Under the pieces are notes generated by a model, which saw only the letters and a list, made by a program, of their open reading frames with translations, did not search any database and was not told the DNA's origin. DNA of 64,000 nt, taken from Chryseobacterium aquifrigidense. GTDB lineage: Bacteria; Bacteroidota; Bacteroidia; Flavobacteriales; Weeksellaceae. Positions 8,820-16,341 of this stretch are shown in pieces. Within the stretch, counting starts at the first letter, position 1. Each line of letters begins with the position of its first letter. The stretch covers positions 124,001-188,000 of the forward strand of contig NZ_VFPD01000004.1 of the NCBI RefSeq assembly GCF_006716485.1, written 5' to 3'. Position numbers and translations under genes: made by a program.

Positions 8820-10073
8820 TTATTTCTTTAAAAATTTTTGTTTTAAAAGCTGTATCTCTTCTCTTGTGATCATATAATCTTTCAAAATAAACGGAGTGGA
8901 ATTGTAAAATTTTCTGAACAACAGGAATGCAGAAACAAAATAGGATGATGTAGTTGCAATACAGGCTCCTAAAATACCCCATCTGGGTATCGCTATGAAA
9001 GACAATACAATGGTAACCACCAGACCCACAATTGATTTGATATTAAGGATTTTAAGCTCGCGCATTCCTGAAAAGTAGTGTCCCACCATATCACTGATGG
9101 CAATGGCAAAAATTCCCGGTGATAGAAGGAGCATTATTTCTTTGGTATCCCTGAATTCTTTCCCGAAGATCACCACATATACCTGAGAGGGTATCATAAT
9201 GATTCCCAGGACGAAACCTATCATCAGAAAAAAAGTCAGCTTTAAAGATTCTTTGGTTTTTCCAATTGATTCTTCCTTGCTTCTACTGTTGACTACATCT
9301 GAGTATAAAATCACAGCAATACTGCGCGTAATGGTCCATATAGCTTCCGAAAAAGTAACGCCGATGGAAAATATTCCGACGCTGGCAATACCTTCAAAAT
9401 ATTCTAAAAAATAAAATGAAAGTCTGTAATTCAAAAACTGGACAAAGGCACTCAATTGCGTTTTCCAGCCATATTCAAACATGTTTCTTCCCACATCTTT
9501 ACAAAATGATATTTCAGAAATAGTACATTTTTTTATGATCTGAAAAAAACTGGTGAGAAAGAGCAAGGCGAGACATCCAATCTGGGCAAGAAAATACACT
9601 GAAACATCTTTCTTGCCGAACACATATACCAGTATTCCTAAGAAGATAATATGTACAAGCTGTTGTAAAACAGTATAAAGATTGAACTTTTTAATATTCT
9701 GTGTTCCAATAAACAGGCTGATATTGGTGGATAATAGTGAAGAGAAAACAGAAATTCCGATAAGATAGAATAGATATTCCCCCTGAATAGAAGCAATACT
9801 GAATAAGAACGGGATTAAAAGACCCGTCAGGAGAGACCACAGATAGGCATACAATAAAACCTTCTCTATTTTAAACCTTGACGCGAAATAAGAAGCACTG
9901 CTTCCGGAAAAGATACTGCTGAAAAAACTTACTGCAGCAGCATTGGCCACCACAATAGAAATGGTTCCTTTTCCCTCACTTCCCCACATATTCGTAGAAT
10001 AGATCACCAGCCCGAAGCTGAGGATCAGAATAAGAAAACGTGAGACAAATGTTTTAATAATAGTAAGCTGCAT
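8820..10073 (-). CDS. Polysaccharide flippase (Wzx/oligosaccharide flippase family)
   Basis: A 417-residue protein made almost wholly of hydrophobic helices (about 12), starting MQLTIIKTFVSRFLILILSF. This is the typical opening of MATE/MOP-superfamily lipid-linked oligosaccharide flippases, which move undecaprenyl-linked glycan units to the periplasmic face. It starts 5 bp after the upstream glycosyltransferase gene, and asnB follows 66 bp downstream, so the three are probably an operon. The family call rests on topology and context; no single catalytic motif exists for it. Confidence 0.85.
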   Translation of the reverse strand: MQLTIIKTFVSRFLILILSFGLVIYSTNMWGSEGKGTISIVVANAAAVSFFSSIFSGSSASYFASRFKIEKVLLYAYLWSLLTGLLIPFLFSIASIQGEYLFYLIGISVFSSLLSTNISLFIGTQNIKKFNLYTVLQQLVHIIFLGILVYVFGKKDVSVYFLAQIGCLALLFLTSFFQIIKKCTISEISFCKDVGRNMFEYGWKTQLSAFVQFLNYRLSFYFLEYFEGIASVGIFSIGVTFSEAIWTITRSIAVILYSDVVNSRSKEESIGKTKESLKLTFFLMIGFVLGIIMIPSQVYVVIFGKEFRDTKEIMLLLSPGIFAIAISDMVGHYFSGMRELKILNIKSIVGLVVTIVLSFIAIPRWGILGACIATTSSYFVSAFLLFRKFYNSTPFILKDYMITREEIQLLKQKFLKK

Positions 10074-10078
10074 GGCGA

Positions 10079-11212
10079 TTATGGATCAATAGATTTTTTT
10101 ACAAAATCAACGAAGATATCTTTTATAATTTCCCAGTTATATTTTCCTTTAAACTCTTTTTGTGCATTGAGAGCATGGGATTGATACAGCTCCGGATTCC
10201 TGATATAATTGATGATAATATCCGAGATGGCTTCAGCATCATGAGGATCAGCCAGACTTCCAAACGAAAGCTTCCCCATATGCTTCCTGATTCCTTTCAA
10301 ATCTGAATAAATCACTGGTTTTCCCACTCCCATAAAATAGAACAGTTTTATGGGCAGTGAATGATTGTTTTCAAAGTTAATTTCCCGAAGATCAAAACAA
10401 AGATCAGCCTCTACAAAGGCTTTTGTAAATGTTTCAAAATTAGTAGGCTTTCTGATCTCGACGTCATCAAAAGCATATTTCTGCAATAATGATGAAAAGT
10501 AGAGCTTATCGCTTTCCTGTACAGTTGAACCAATAATCAGAATCCTGATGTGTAGTGCCGGCAGTTTCTTCCGCAGCCTGTCTATTGCCCTGAAGAAATT
10601 CTCAATTCCTTTGTCTTTGGAAATCTGACCTGTGTAACATAGTGTGATGCTTCCGGGAGTGAGTTCTTTTATATTTTCATGAATGTAAACAGGATCCGGA
10701 TAATACGGCAGAATCATTTGCTTTTTAAATCCAAAAAAATAAGCTAAAGGGAACTTCTTTGTTGTTTCACCAAAAATAAAATGGGTACTTAAAAATCCTG
10801 CATACAACTGAATAAGAGAAAACTTTAATGCCTGAAAAATCTTAACAGGAAAGCGGTATTTTTGAAGCATTGACATGGAAGGATACCATTCCGTAATGTC
10901 ATAAATACAGCTTATTTTATATTCTTTTACAAATTTCTTTACTGCTGCAATAGCCAGAGGTTCAGAGCCAATGATACAATCCGGACGATAGGCACTGCAA
11001 ACTTTCCGGAAAGTTTCCATTTTTGTGTCTATACTTTCTTCAAGAACGGCAAAAGATTCTACTTCAATCCCATCCATAAAACCTTTATACTCTGCATATA
11101 AACTGCATATTTTTACTTCAAACCCATTATCTCTAAGAGCCTTTGCCTGATGATAAAAAATGCGGTCATCATTATAGCTGTGTGAGGTCGTTAAAAAAAG
11201 TACTTTAGGCAT
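10079..11212 (-). CDS. Glycosyltransferase family 4-like protein
   Basis: A 377-residue GT-B-fold glycosyltransferase. The N-terminal Rossmann half opens with PKVLFLTTSHSYNDDRIF. The C-terminal half has ITLCYTGQISKDKGIENFFRAI (nucleotide-sugar domain start) and a donor-binding region with LPIKLFYFMGVGKPVIYS. The family moves sugars from NDP-sugar donors to lipid-linked or surface glycans. The ATG at 11212 was chosen over the upstream in-frame ATG at 11275 because the upstream part overlaps the preceding gene's terminator hairpin and its translation does not look like protein. It is followed 5 bp later by the flippase. Confidence 0.88.
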   Translation of the reverse strand: MPKVLFLTTSHSYNDDRIFYHQAKALRDNGFEVKICSLYAEYKGFMDGIEVESFAVLEESIDTKMETFRKVCSAYRPDCIIGSEPLAIAAVKKFVKEYKISCIYDITEWYPSMSMLQKYRFPVKIFQALKFSLIQLYAGFLSTHFIFGETTKKFPLAYFFGFKKQMILPYYPDPVYIHENIKELTPGSITLCYTGQISKDKGIENFFRAIDRLRKKLPALHIRILIIGSTVQESDKLYFSSLLQKYAFDDVEIRKPTNFETFTKAFVEADLCFDLREINFENNHSLPIKLFYFMGVGKPVIYSDLKGIRKHMGKLSFGSLADPHDAEAISDIIINYIRNPELYQSHALNAQKEFKGKYNWEIIKDIFVDFVKKSIDP

Positions 11213-11253
11213 GAGTATCTGCTCGAATCTGTACAAATATACATTAAAACAAA

Positions 11254-11278
11254 AAAGTGGAAATATATTTTCCACTTT
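11254..11278 (-). terminator. Intrinsic terminator upstream of the glycosyltransferase
   Basis: A 10-bp stem, AAAGTGGAAA (11254-11263) with TTTCCACTTT (11269-11278), runs into TTTTTT on the minus strand. It ends the 162-residue protein gene at 11311-11799. Confidence 0.85.
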
Positions 11279-11310
11279 ATGATTATTCTTTTGTATCAGC
11301 CTAACAGCGA

Positions 11311-11799
11311 TTATTTTATAGAAGCCGCCCAGCTCTTTTCCAAAGGAAGAAGAAAGTGGCTTAAAAAATCAAGGTAAGTATTTTTAGAGAAGTCAAAAAC
11401 CTGGATATCTTCTGAAAGTTCTCCGTTTCTCAGCTTCGTTTTAAAATCAATTAATTTTAGCGTTTTCACTTCACCATTTTCTACAAAGCTTGCTTTCATT
11501 CTATCGAAAAGGCCCAATTGATATTCTTCATCAATTTCTCTCATCACTTTTCCTAAAGCATCAATGCTGCATCCGGAAGCCATTTCCTTTTCTTCGTCCA
11601 CACATACTATGATAAACTGGTTCTTTTCAATTTTAAAAGAAGAAGAAAGTGGTTTACCATGGGCTGCCCATGTTGCAAGGAAATCAAACAGTTTCTCAGT
11701 AATGGCTTTTGCTTCTTTGGTTTCGAAAGGTCTTGAAGCCGGATATATAATGACTCTGTAGTCGTTGGTTTCTACAATATTAGATTCTTCGATTTTCAT
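11311..11799 (-). CDS. Conserved Bacteroidota protein (often misannotated as ABC transporter ATPase)
   Basis: A 162-residue soluble protein without Walker A or Walker B motifs, so an ATPase function is not supported even though relatives often carry that label. Visible features are YPASRPFETKEA near residues 19-30, an alternating beta pattern, and a Trp-containing C-terminus (KSWAAS). In Flavobacteriia this family tends to sit near the Fe-S protein pair and MlaD gene found just upstream here; that is recollection, not computed. It appears to end a transcription unit, with a strong terminator 33 bp downstream. Function unknown. Confidence 0.75.
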   Translation of the reverse strand: MKIEESNIVETNDYRVIIYPASRPFETKEAKAITEKLFDFLATWAAHGKPLSSSFKIEKNQFIIVCVDEEKEMASGCSIDALGKVMREIDEEYQLGLFDRMKASFVENGEVKTLKLIDFKTKLRNGELSEDIQVFDFSKNTYLDFLSHFLLPLEKSWAASIK

Positions 11800-11885
11800 A
11801 ATGTAAATATTTATATTTCAAGAAAATGAACCGTCAATCTCTATTATAATTACTATTGAATGTTCATATCATTGTGAAGACAAAA

Positions 11886-13022
11886 TTACGCAATTTTCCC
11901 GAGTTTAAGATCATTGTATTTTCTACTCAGTACATAGAGCATTACTATGAAAACCGGAAAGATAAAAGGAAAGAAAAACCTTAAAGCTGCCGACTGCGGA
12001 AAGAAGAAGAATTTGATATAGACATTCACTACAAAAAGAACTGCAATCATCCTCACCCATGCATCTTTGGAACGCCAGAAGATCACTCCGATCATAATAG
12101 CTAACGACAAAGTTACTTTTTTAAAATAAATGATCTTAATATAAATAATACTCAGATAGTCTTTTAAACTAACGTCTATCGGGTGTGTTGAAATAATAGG
12201 TCTTCTGTCAATAAAAGTATCATAAAAGAGATCTTTCCACCCAGGATAATGATAAAACTTAATGATGGCGAGATACATCGCCAGAAGTACGATTCCCTGT
12301 GCAATAAAAGAAACATCAATTTTCTTTTCCCGGAAGTAATGGAAAAAGAAAACAGCGATAATATAAGTCAGGGTAAATGTAATATAGTCCGGCCGTATAA
12401 ACGTAATAGCGAATAAAAGTACAAACATTGCCCAGTTGTTCCATTTTTTGATTAACCCAATCATAAAGATCAGCATAAACTGGAAAATAAACATATCTGG
12501 TGTAGAAACCCTCGACATGTAAGTCATTGGAGGTAAAAGCATTGCGACAACTGTTACAATTATCGCAAGCCAATATTTTTTGGGAAACAGCAGTTTCAGG
12601 ATATAAAAGAGTAATATTCCTGAAAAGAAATAAGAAATGAGGCTGGTAAACAGAACTGCCATTGGCGCTGTAAACCCAAGCTTATAAAAAAGAGTGATCA
12701 CAAGAATATACCCTACTTTGATTTGAAAATAGGGTAATTGTTCTGTAAAAGATTGTGTATTTTTCACGAAATACTGCCTTGGGATGTCCCATTGCTTTAT
12801 TCCGATAATGTCTGTATAATGTTCTGCAGGAGCCTCTTTTTTTATGTCTTCGTAGGTAATAATCCGGACTTTATCCGGAGAATCCGGGAACTCGGAAGTA
12901 TACATACAACCCATGTAGCCGGGCATATCCCAATCATATACTCTGTTCTGATAATTCCAGAATGTAAGAAGAGCAAGTATTGAAATGATAAACAAAAAGG
13001 AGAGTCTCCATTTCAGCTTCAT
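11886..13022 (-). CDS. Polytopic membrane protein, possible GT-C glycosyltransferase
   Basis: A 378-residue protein with an N-terminal helix (about 8-22), a periplasmic loop of about 80 residues containing WDMPGY and YEDI segments, and then eight or nine membrane helices. Asp/Trp residues in the first loop followed by many helices resemble GT-C-fold mannosyltransferase-like proteins that use polyprenyl-phosphate sugars. That assignment is inference from topology. It lies upstream of the glycan genes (flippase, glycosyltransferase) on the same strand and downstream of the Fe-S protein pair. No clear family motif is seen. Confidence 0.65.
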   Translation of the reverse strand: MKLKWRLSFLFIISILALLTFWNYQNRVYDWDMPGYMGCMYTSEFPDSPDKVRIITYEDIKKEAPAEHYTDIIGIKQWDIPRQYFVKNTQSFTEQLPYFQIKVGYILVITLFYKLGFTAPMAVLFTSLISYFFSGILLFYILKLLFPKKYWLAIIVTVVAMLLPPMTYMSRVSTPDMFIFQFMLIFMIGLIKKWNNWAMFVLLFAITFIRPDYITFTLTYIIAVFFFHYFREKKIDVSFIAQGIVLLAMYLAIIKFYHYPGWKDLFYDTFIDRRPIISTHPIDVSLKDYLSIIYIKIIYFKKVTLSLAIMIGVIFWRSKDAWVRMIAVLFVVNVYIKFFFFPQSAALRFFFPFIFPVFIVMLYVLSRKYNDLKLGKIA

Positions 13023-13042
13023 AAACCTGTATAAGATTACAA

Positions 13043-13828
13043 TTATAAGTCTTCTGCTTCAGCAAGAAGTTCAACGATATCTTTTACGGCAACTTCTGTA
13101 TTTTTGTTAAAGTGTTTTACTCCATCCGTCATCATGGTATTACAGAATGGGCATCCTGTAGCAATTACCTTAGGCTCAAAAGATAGAGCTTCTTCCGTTC
13201 TTTCAATATTGATGTCTTTATTTCCTTTTTCAGGTTCTTTAAACATCTGTGCACCTCCTGCGCCACAGCAAAGTCCGTTGGTTTTGCAGCGTTTCATTTC
13301 TACAAGTTCAGCATCCAGCTTTTCAAGAAGCATTCTTGGAGCTTCATATTCATCATTGGCACGTCCCAGATAACATGGATCATGGAAAGTAATTTTTTTC
13401 CCTCTGAATGCACCGCCTTCAATTTTCAGTCTTCCTTCTTCCATTAAAGTTTTAAGGAACTGAGTATGGTGTACAACCTCAAAGTGACCTCCCAGGCTTG
13501 GGTATTCATTCTTCAGGGTATTGAAACAGTGTGGACAGGCAGTTACGATTTTCTTTACTTCATAAGCATTCAATACTTCGATATTGGTAAGCGCCATCAT
13601 CTGGAATACAAATTCGTTTCCTGCTCTTTTCGCAGGATCTCCGGTACAGCTTTCTTCCTGTCCCAGAACTGCGAATTCTACCCCTATTTTATTTAGTATT
13701 TTGCAAAATGCTTTTGTAATTTTTTTTGCACGGTCATCAAAACTTCCCGCACATCCAACCCAGAATAAAACTTCCGGAGCTTTTCCTTCGGCAGCATATT
13801 CTGCCATTGTTTTTATATTGAAATCCAT
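13043..13828 (-). CDS. CCG-domain (Fe-S)-binding protein (HdrB/LutA-like)
   Basis: A 261-residue soluble protein with two Cys-rich CCG-type modules as in heterodisulfide reductase subunit B, GlpC and LutA. Cysteines appear at GCAGSFDD (about residue 26), CPHCFNTL (about 99), GLCCGAGGAQMF (about 188) and CPFCNTMM (about 225). Such modules bind an unusual 4Fe-4S cluster and act in electron transfer. Its partner is the membrane Fe-S protein at 13918-15255, transcribed just before it. Together they resemble a HdrC/HdrB-type membrane electron-transfer pair. Substrate and electron donor are unknown. Confidence 0.88.
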   Translation of the reverse strand: MDFNIKTMAEYAAEGKAPEVLFWVGCAGSFDDRAKKITKAFCKILNKIGVEFAVLGQEESCTGDPAKRAGNEFVFQMMALTNIEVLNAYEVKKIVTACPHCFNTLKNEYPSLGGHFEVVHHTQFLKTLMEEGRLKIEGGAFRGKKITFHDPCYLGRANDEYEAPRMLLEKLDAELVEMKRCKTNGLCCGAGGAQMFKEPEKGNKDINIERTEEALSFEPKVIATGCPFCNTMMTDGVKHFNKNTEVAVKDIVELLAEAEDL

Positions 13829-13836
13829 TTCTTTTT

Positions 13837-13908
13837 CAATTTGAAAATGTGAGAATTTGGAAATTTGAAAGTGATATAAACCATAATCAATTTCAAATTT
13901 TCAAATTG
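13837..13908. repeat. Imperfect intergenic inverted repeat
   Basis: CAATTTGAAAAT (13837-13848) is the exact reverse complement of ATTTTCAAATTG (13897-13908). Between them are further AATTTGGAAATTTGAAA copies. It fills the gap between the two Fe-S protein genes and looks like a dispersed AT-rich intergenic repeat. Confidence 0.6.
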
Positions 13909-13917
13909 ATTAATTAT

Positions 13918-15255
13918 CTAGTTTTCTGATGCCCAGTTCAGACGGTCGGCCTGATTGTACTGCCAAGGGGCAGCATTGTTTTCCACGTTTGTCATCATCA
14001 GGTTCAGTTCCTGTGGCGCAGCAGACTGTTCCATCACCAGGAATCTTCTCATTTCAAAAATAATGGAAAGCGGATCAAGCAATACCGGACAGGCTTCTGT
14101 ACATGCATTACATGTGGTACAGGCCCAAAGTTCTTCTTTTGTAATATAATCGTTCAACAGTTTTTTACCGTCATCAACGAATTTTCCGTTTTTATCGATG
14201 TTTCTTCCTACTTCTTCCAGTCTGTCTCTGGTTTTCATCAGGATCAGTCTCGGAGAAAGTTTTTTACCGGTAATATTAGCCGGGCAAACGGAAGTACAAC
14301 GTCCGCATTCTGTACATGAATAGGCATTTAGCAATTGTACCTGATTCAGATCAAAAATATCTTCTGCTCCAAATTTAGAAGGTACATCAGCTTCTGCTCC
14401 TTCAGCCGGTGCTGCGTAAGGATCTGCATTAGGATCCATCATTAGTTTGATCTCCTTTGTAACAGACTCAAGGTTGTTGAATTTTCCTTTTTTCTCAAGA
14501 TTTGCATACCATGTGCTTGGGAATGCAAGGATAATATGTAAATGTTTTGAATAATAAAGATAATTCATGAAGAAAAGGATTCCTACAAAGTGGAACCACC
14601 ATGCCCCTTTCTCTGTGAACATTAAAAATCCGCTGTCAAAATTGAAAATTTCTAAAAACGGAACCAATGTCATTTCACTGATCGGGAAGCTTCCATGCTC
14701 TGCTAAAATACCTCTTGACTGTAAAATAAGGTCTGAAGAATTCATCATAAAGAAAGCCATCATTAAGGCGAATTCAATAATCAGAATCCAGTTGGCATCA
14801 TTTTTTGGCCAACCGAAAAGTTCTTTCATGGTCAATCTCTTCACTCCGTAAAAATTTCTGCGGATAAAGAAAATAACCACCCCGATCACCACTAAAAGTG
14901 CCAGAACCTCTAATGTTGCAGTAAAGAAATTATAAAATGTATGGCCGAAAATGCTTGATAAAAAACGGTGTGTACCAAATATTCCATCAACAACGATTTC
15001 TATTAATTCAATATTAATAATCACAAAACCTACGTATACAAAAAGGTGTAAAACTCCCGCAACAGGGCGTGCCGTCATTTTACTCTGTCCCATGGCTACA
15101 CGGGCCATTGTTTCCCAACGTTCTCCTTTTCTGTCGTTTCTATTGATTTCGTGACCTAACCTGATATTTCTATAAATTTTCTGGAGGCTTTTGGCAAACA
15201 GGCCAAATCCCGCCACTAATAAAATCAGGAAAATAATGTTATCGATGTACTGCAT
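13918..15255 (-). CDS. Membrane (Fe-S)-binding protein (HdrC/NarI-like, 4Fe-4S dicluster)
   Basis: A 445-residue protein with an N-terminal helix, then about four more membrane helices between residues 60 and 240 that resemble the NarI/HdrE-type quinone-interacting membrane domain. After a linker come two 4Fe-4S motifs, CTECGRCTSVCP (about 311-322) and CTTCNACTEACP (about 372-383). It starts 8 bp after the MlaD-family gene. With the CCG-domain protein downstream it would form a membrane-bound oxidoreductase that exchanges electrons with the quinone pool. The physiological partner is not visible in this window. Confidence 0.88.
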   Translation of the reverse strand: MQYIDNIIFLILLVAGFGLFAKSLQKIYRNIRLGHEINRNDRKGERWETMARVAMGQSKMTARPVAGVLHLFVYVGFVIINIELIEIVVDGIFGTHRFLSSIFGHTFYNFFTATLEVLALLVVIGVVIFFIRRNFYGVKRLTMKELFGWPKNDANWILIIEFALMMAFFMMNSSDLILQSRGILAEHGSFPISEMTLVPFLEIFNFDSGFLMFTEKGAWWFHFVGILFFMNYLYYSKHLHIILAFPSTWYANLEKKGKFNNLESVTKEIKLMMDPNADPYAAPAEGAEADVPSKFGAEDIFDLNQVQLLNAYSCTECGRCTSVCPANITGKKLSPRLILMKTRDRLEEVGRNIDKNGKFVDDGKKLLNDYITKEELWACTTCNACTEACPVLLDPLSIIFEMRRFLVMEQSAAPQELNLMMTNVENNAAPWQYNQADRLNWASEN

Positions 15256-15263
15256 AAGGCGTA

Positions 15264-16214
15264 TTAGTCTTTGTTATTTTTACCGAAAACCGAGAAGTTG
15301 ATATATCTCTTCGGGTTCGCTTTCATATCTTCGATTAATGTATTAAGATTGGAAGAAGCTGAATTCAGGTTGTTATACAGTTGATCATCCTTCATCAGTT
15401 TACCTAAGCTTCCTTCACCCTTGTCTATACCGCCAATCACCTGATTCAATTTTCCTACTGTAGCATCCAGATTGGCAATCGTTGCATTCAGCTGTTTAGT
15501 ATCAATGCTCTGAGCCAGATTTCCATATTTATCCAATGTAACTTTTCCACTTTGCATAGTAAGACTGGCATCATCCAGCACTTTTTGCAGTTTTGGATCA
15601 TTATGTCCTACAAGCGTATTTACACTTCCTGCTGTTGCCTGTAATGCTCCTACTGTTTTATTAAGGTTGGCTAATAAAGCTTTTATTTCAGCTCTGTTCT
15701 GAGCATCGAAAACCTGGTTGGCATTGGTCATTAAGGAGTCTACTCTGTGTAGTACCACTTGCAATTGATCTTTTACCGGACCAACCTGAGAAGAAAGACT
15801 TCCCAATGTTCCCAGTTTGAAAGCTCCTTTTAAAGTGTCCCCGTCTTTTGCCGTCGCCCCTCCATACATAAGGTTTACTCTCATTTCTTTACCAGACATT
15901 AATCCCGGTTCAAAGATCTCCAATGTTGAATTTTTTGAAAATTCGAATTTATTGTCGACTGTAATTTTTACGACAAAATTAATTTTGCCATCTTTTGAGG
16001 TGATAGGAATAATCTTGTCTACCTGTCCTACTTTCAAACCATTAATAGAAACTGCTGAAGATTGCGCGAGGCCTTCAACATTATCATATTTCGCGTAAAA
16101 TATATTGTCGGTAGTAAAAAGGCTTTTCCCTTTCATAAACTGAAACAACACCACAAAGCCTACGATAGCTAGAAGTGCAATCACACCAGCTTTTAATTCT
16201 TTACTGAACTTCAC
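15264..16214 (-). CDS. mlaD: MlaD family (MCE domain) lipid-transport protein
   Basis: A 316-residue protein with a short cytoplasmic N-terminus, one membrane helix (about 10-27) and a mammalian-cell-entry domain (about 36-115) containing YAKYDNVEGLAQSSAVSINGLKVG-type beta structure (shown in part). A long helical region with repeated LNA/LNQ patterns fills about 130-305. MlaD hexamers bind lipids between the Mla permease and the periplasm. The permease and ATPase genes (mlaE, mlaF) are 17 kb away in this window, so MlaD is uncoupled from them. It is in an operon with the Fe-S pair. Confidence 0.9.
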   Translation of the reverse strand: MKFSKELKAGVIALLAIVGFVVLFQFMKGKSLFTTDNIFYAKYDNVEGLAQSSAVSINGLKVGQVDKIIPITSKDGKINFVVKITVDNKFEFSKNSTLEIFEPGLMSGKEMRVNLMYGGATAKDGDTLKGAFKLGTLGSLSSQVGPVKDQLQVVLHRVDSLMTNANQVFDAQNRAEIKALLANLNKTVGALQATAGSVNTLVGHNDPKLQKVLDDASLTMQSGKVTLDKYGNLAQSIDTKQLNATIANLDATVGKLNQVIGGIDKGEGSLGKLMKDDQLYNNLNSASSNLNTLIEDMKANPKRYINFSVFGKNNKD

Positions 16215-16294
16215 TTGCTAATTTTTTTCTAATAAGCAAATATAATACATTTTAAATAAATCTTTTCCTTTATTATTCTGCGTTAAATACAAAA

Positions 16295-16320
16295 AAAGCG
16301 ACAAAAAATTTTGTCGCTTT
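16295..16320. terminator. Intrinsic terminator after the PpiD-like gene
   Basis: AAAGCGACAAAA (16295-16306) pairs with TTTTGTCGCTTT (16309-16320), flanked by A and T runs on both sides. It lies 22 bp past the stop of the minus-strand foldase gene. Confidence 0.85.
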
Positions 16321-16341
16321 TATATCATTGAAATGAATTTC

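Noticed and set aside
11213-11275. Longer glycosyltransferase N-terminus from the ATG at 11275
   Set aside because: It would overlap the upstream terminator hairpin and translate into non-protein-like sequence; the ATG at 11212 starts a clean GT-B fold.
11311-11799. ABC transporter ATPase function for the 162-residue protein
   Set aside because: No Walker A, Walker B or ABC signature is present; the label would only repeat a common misannotation.
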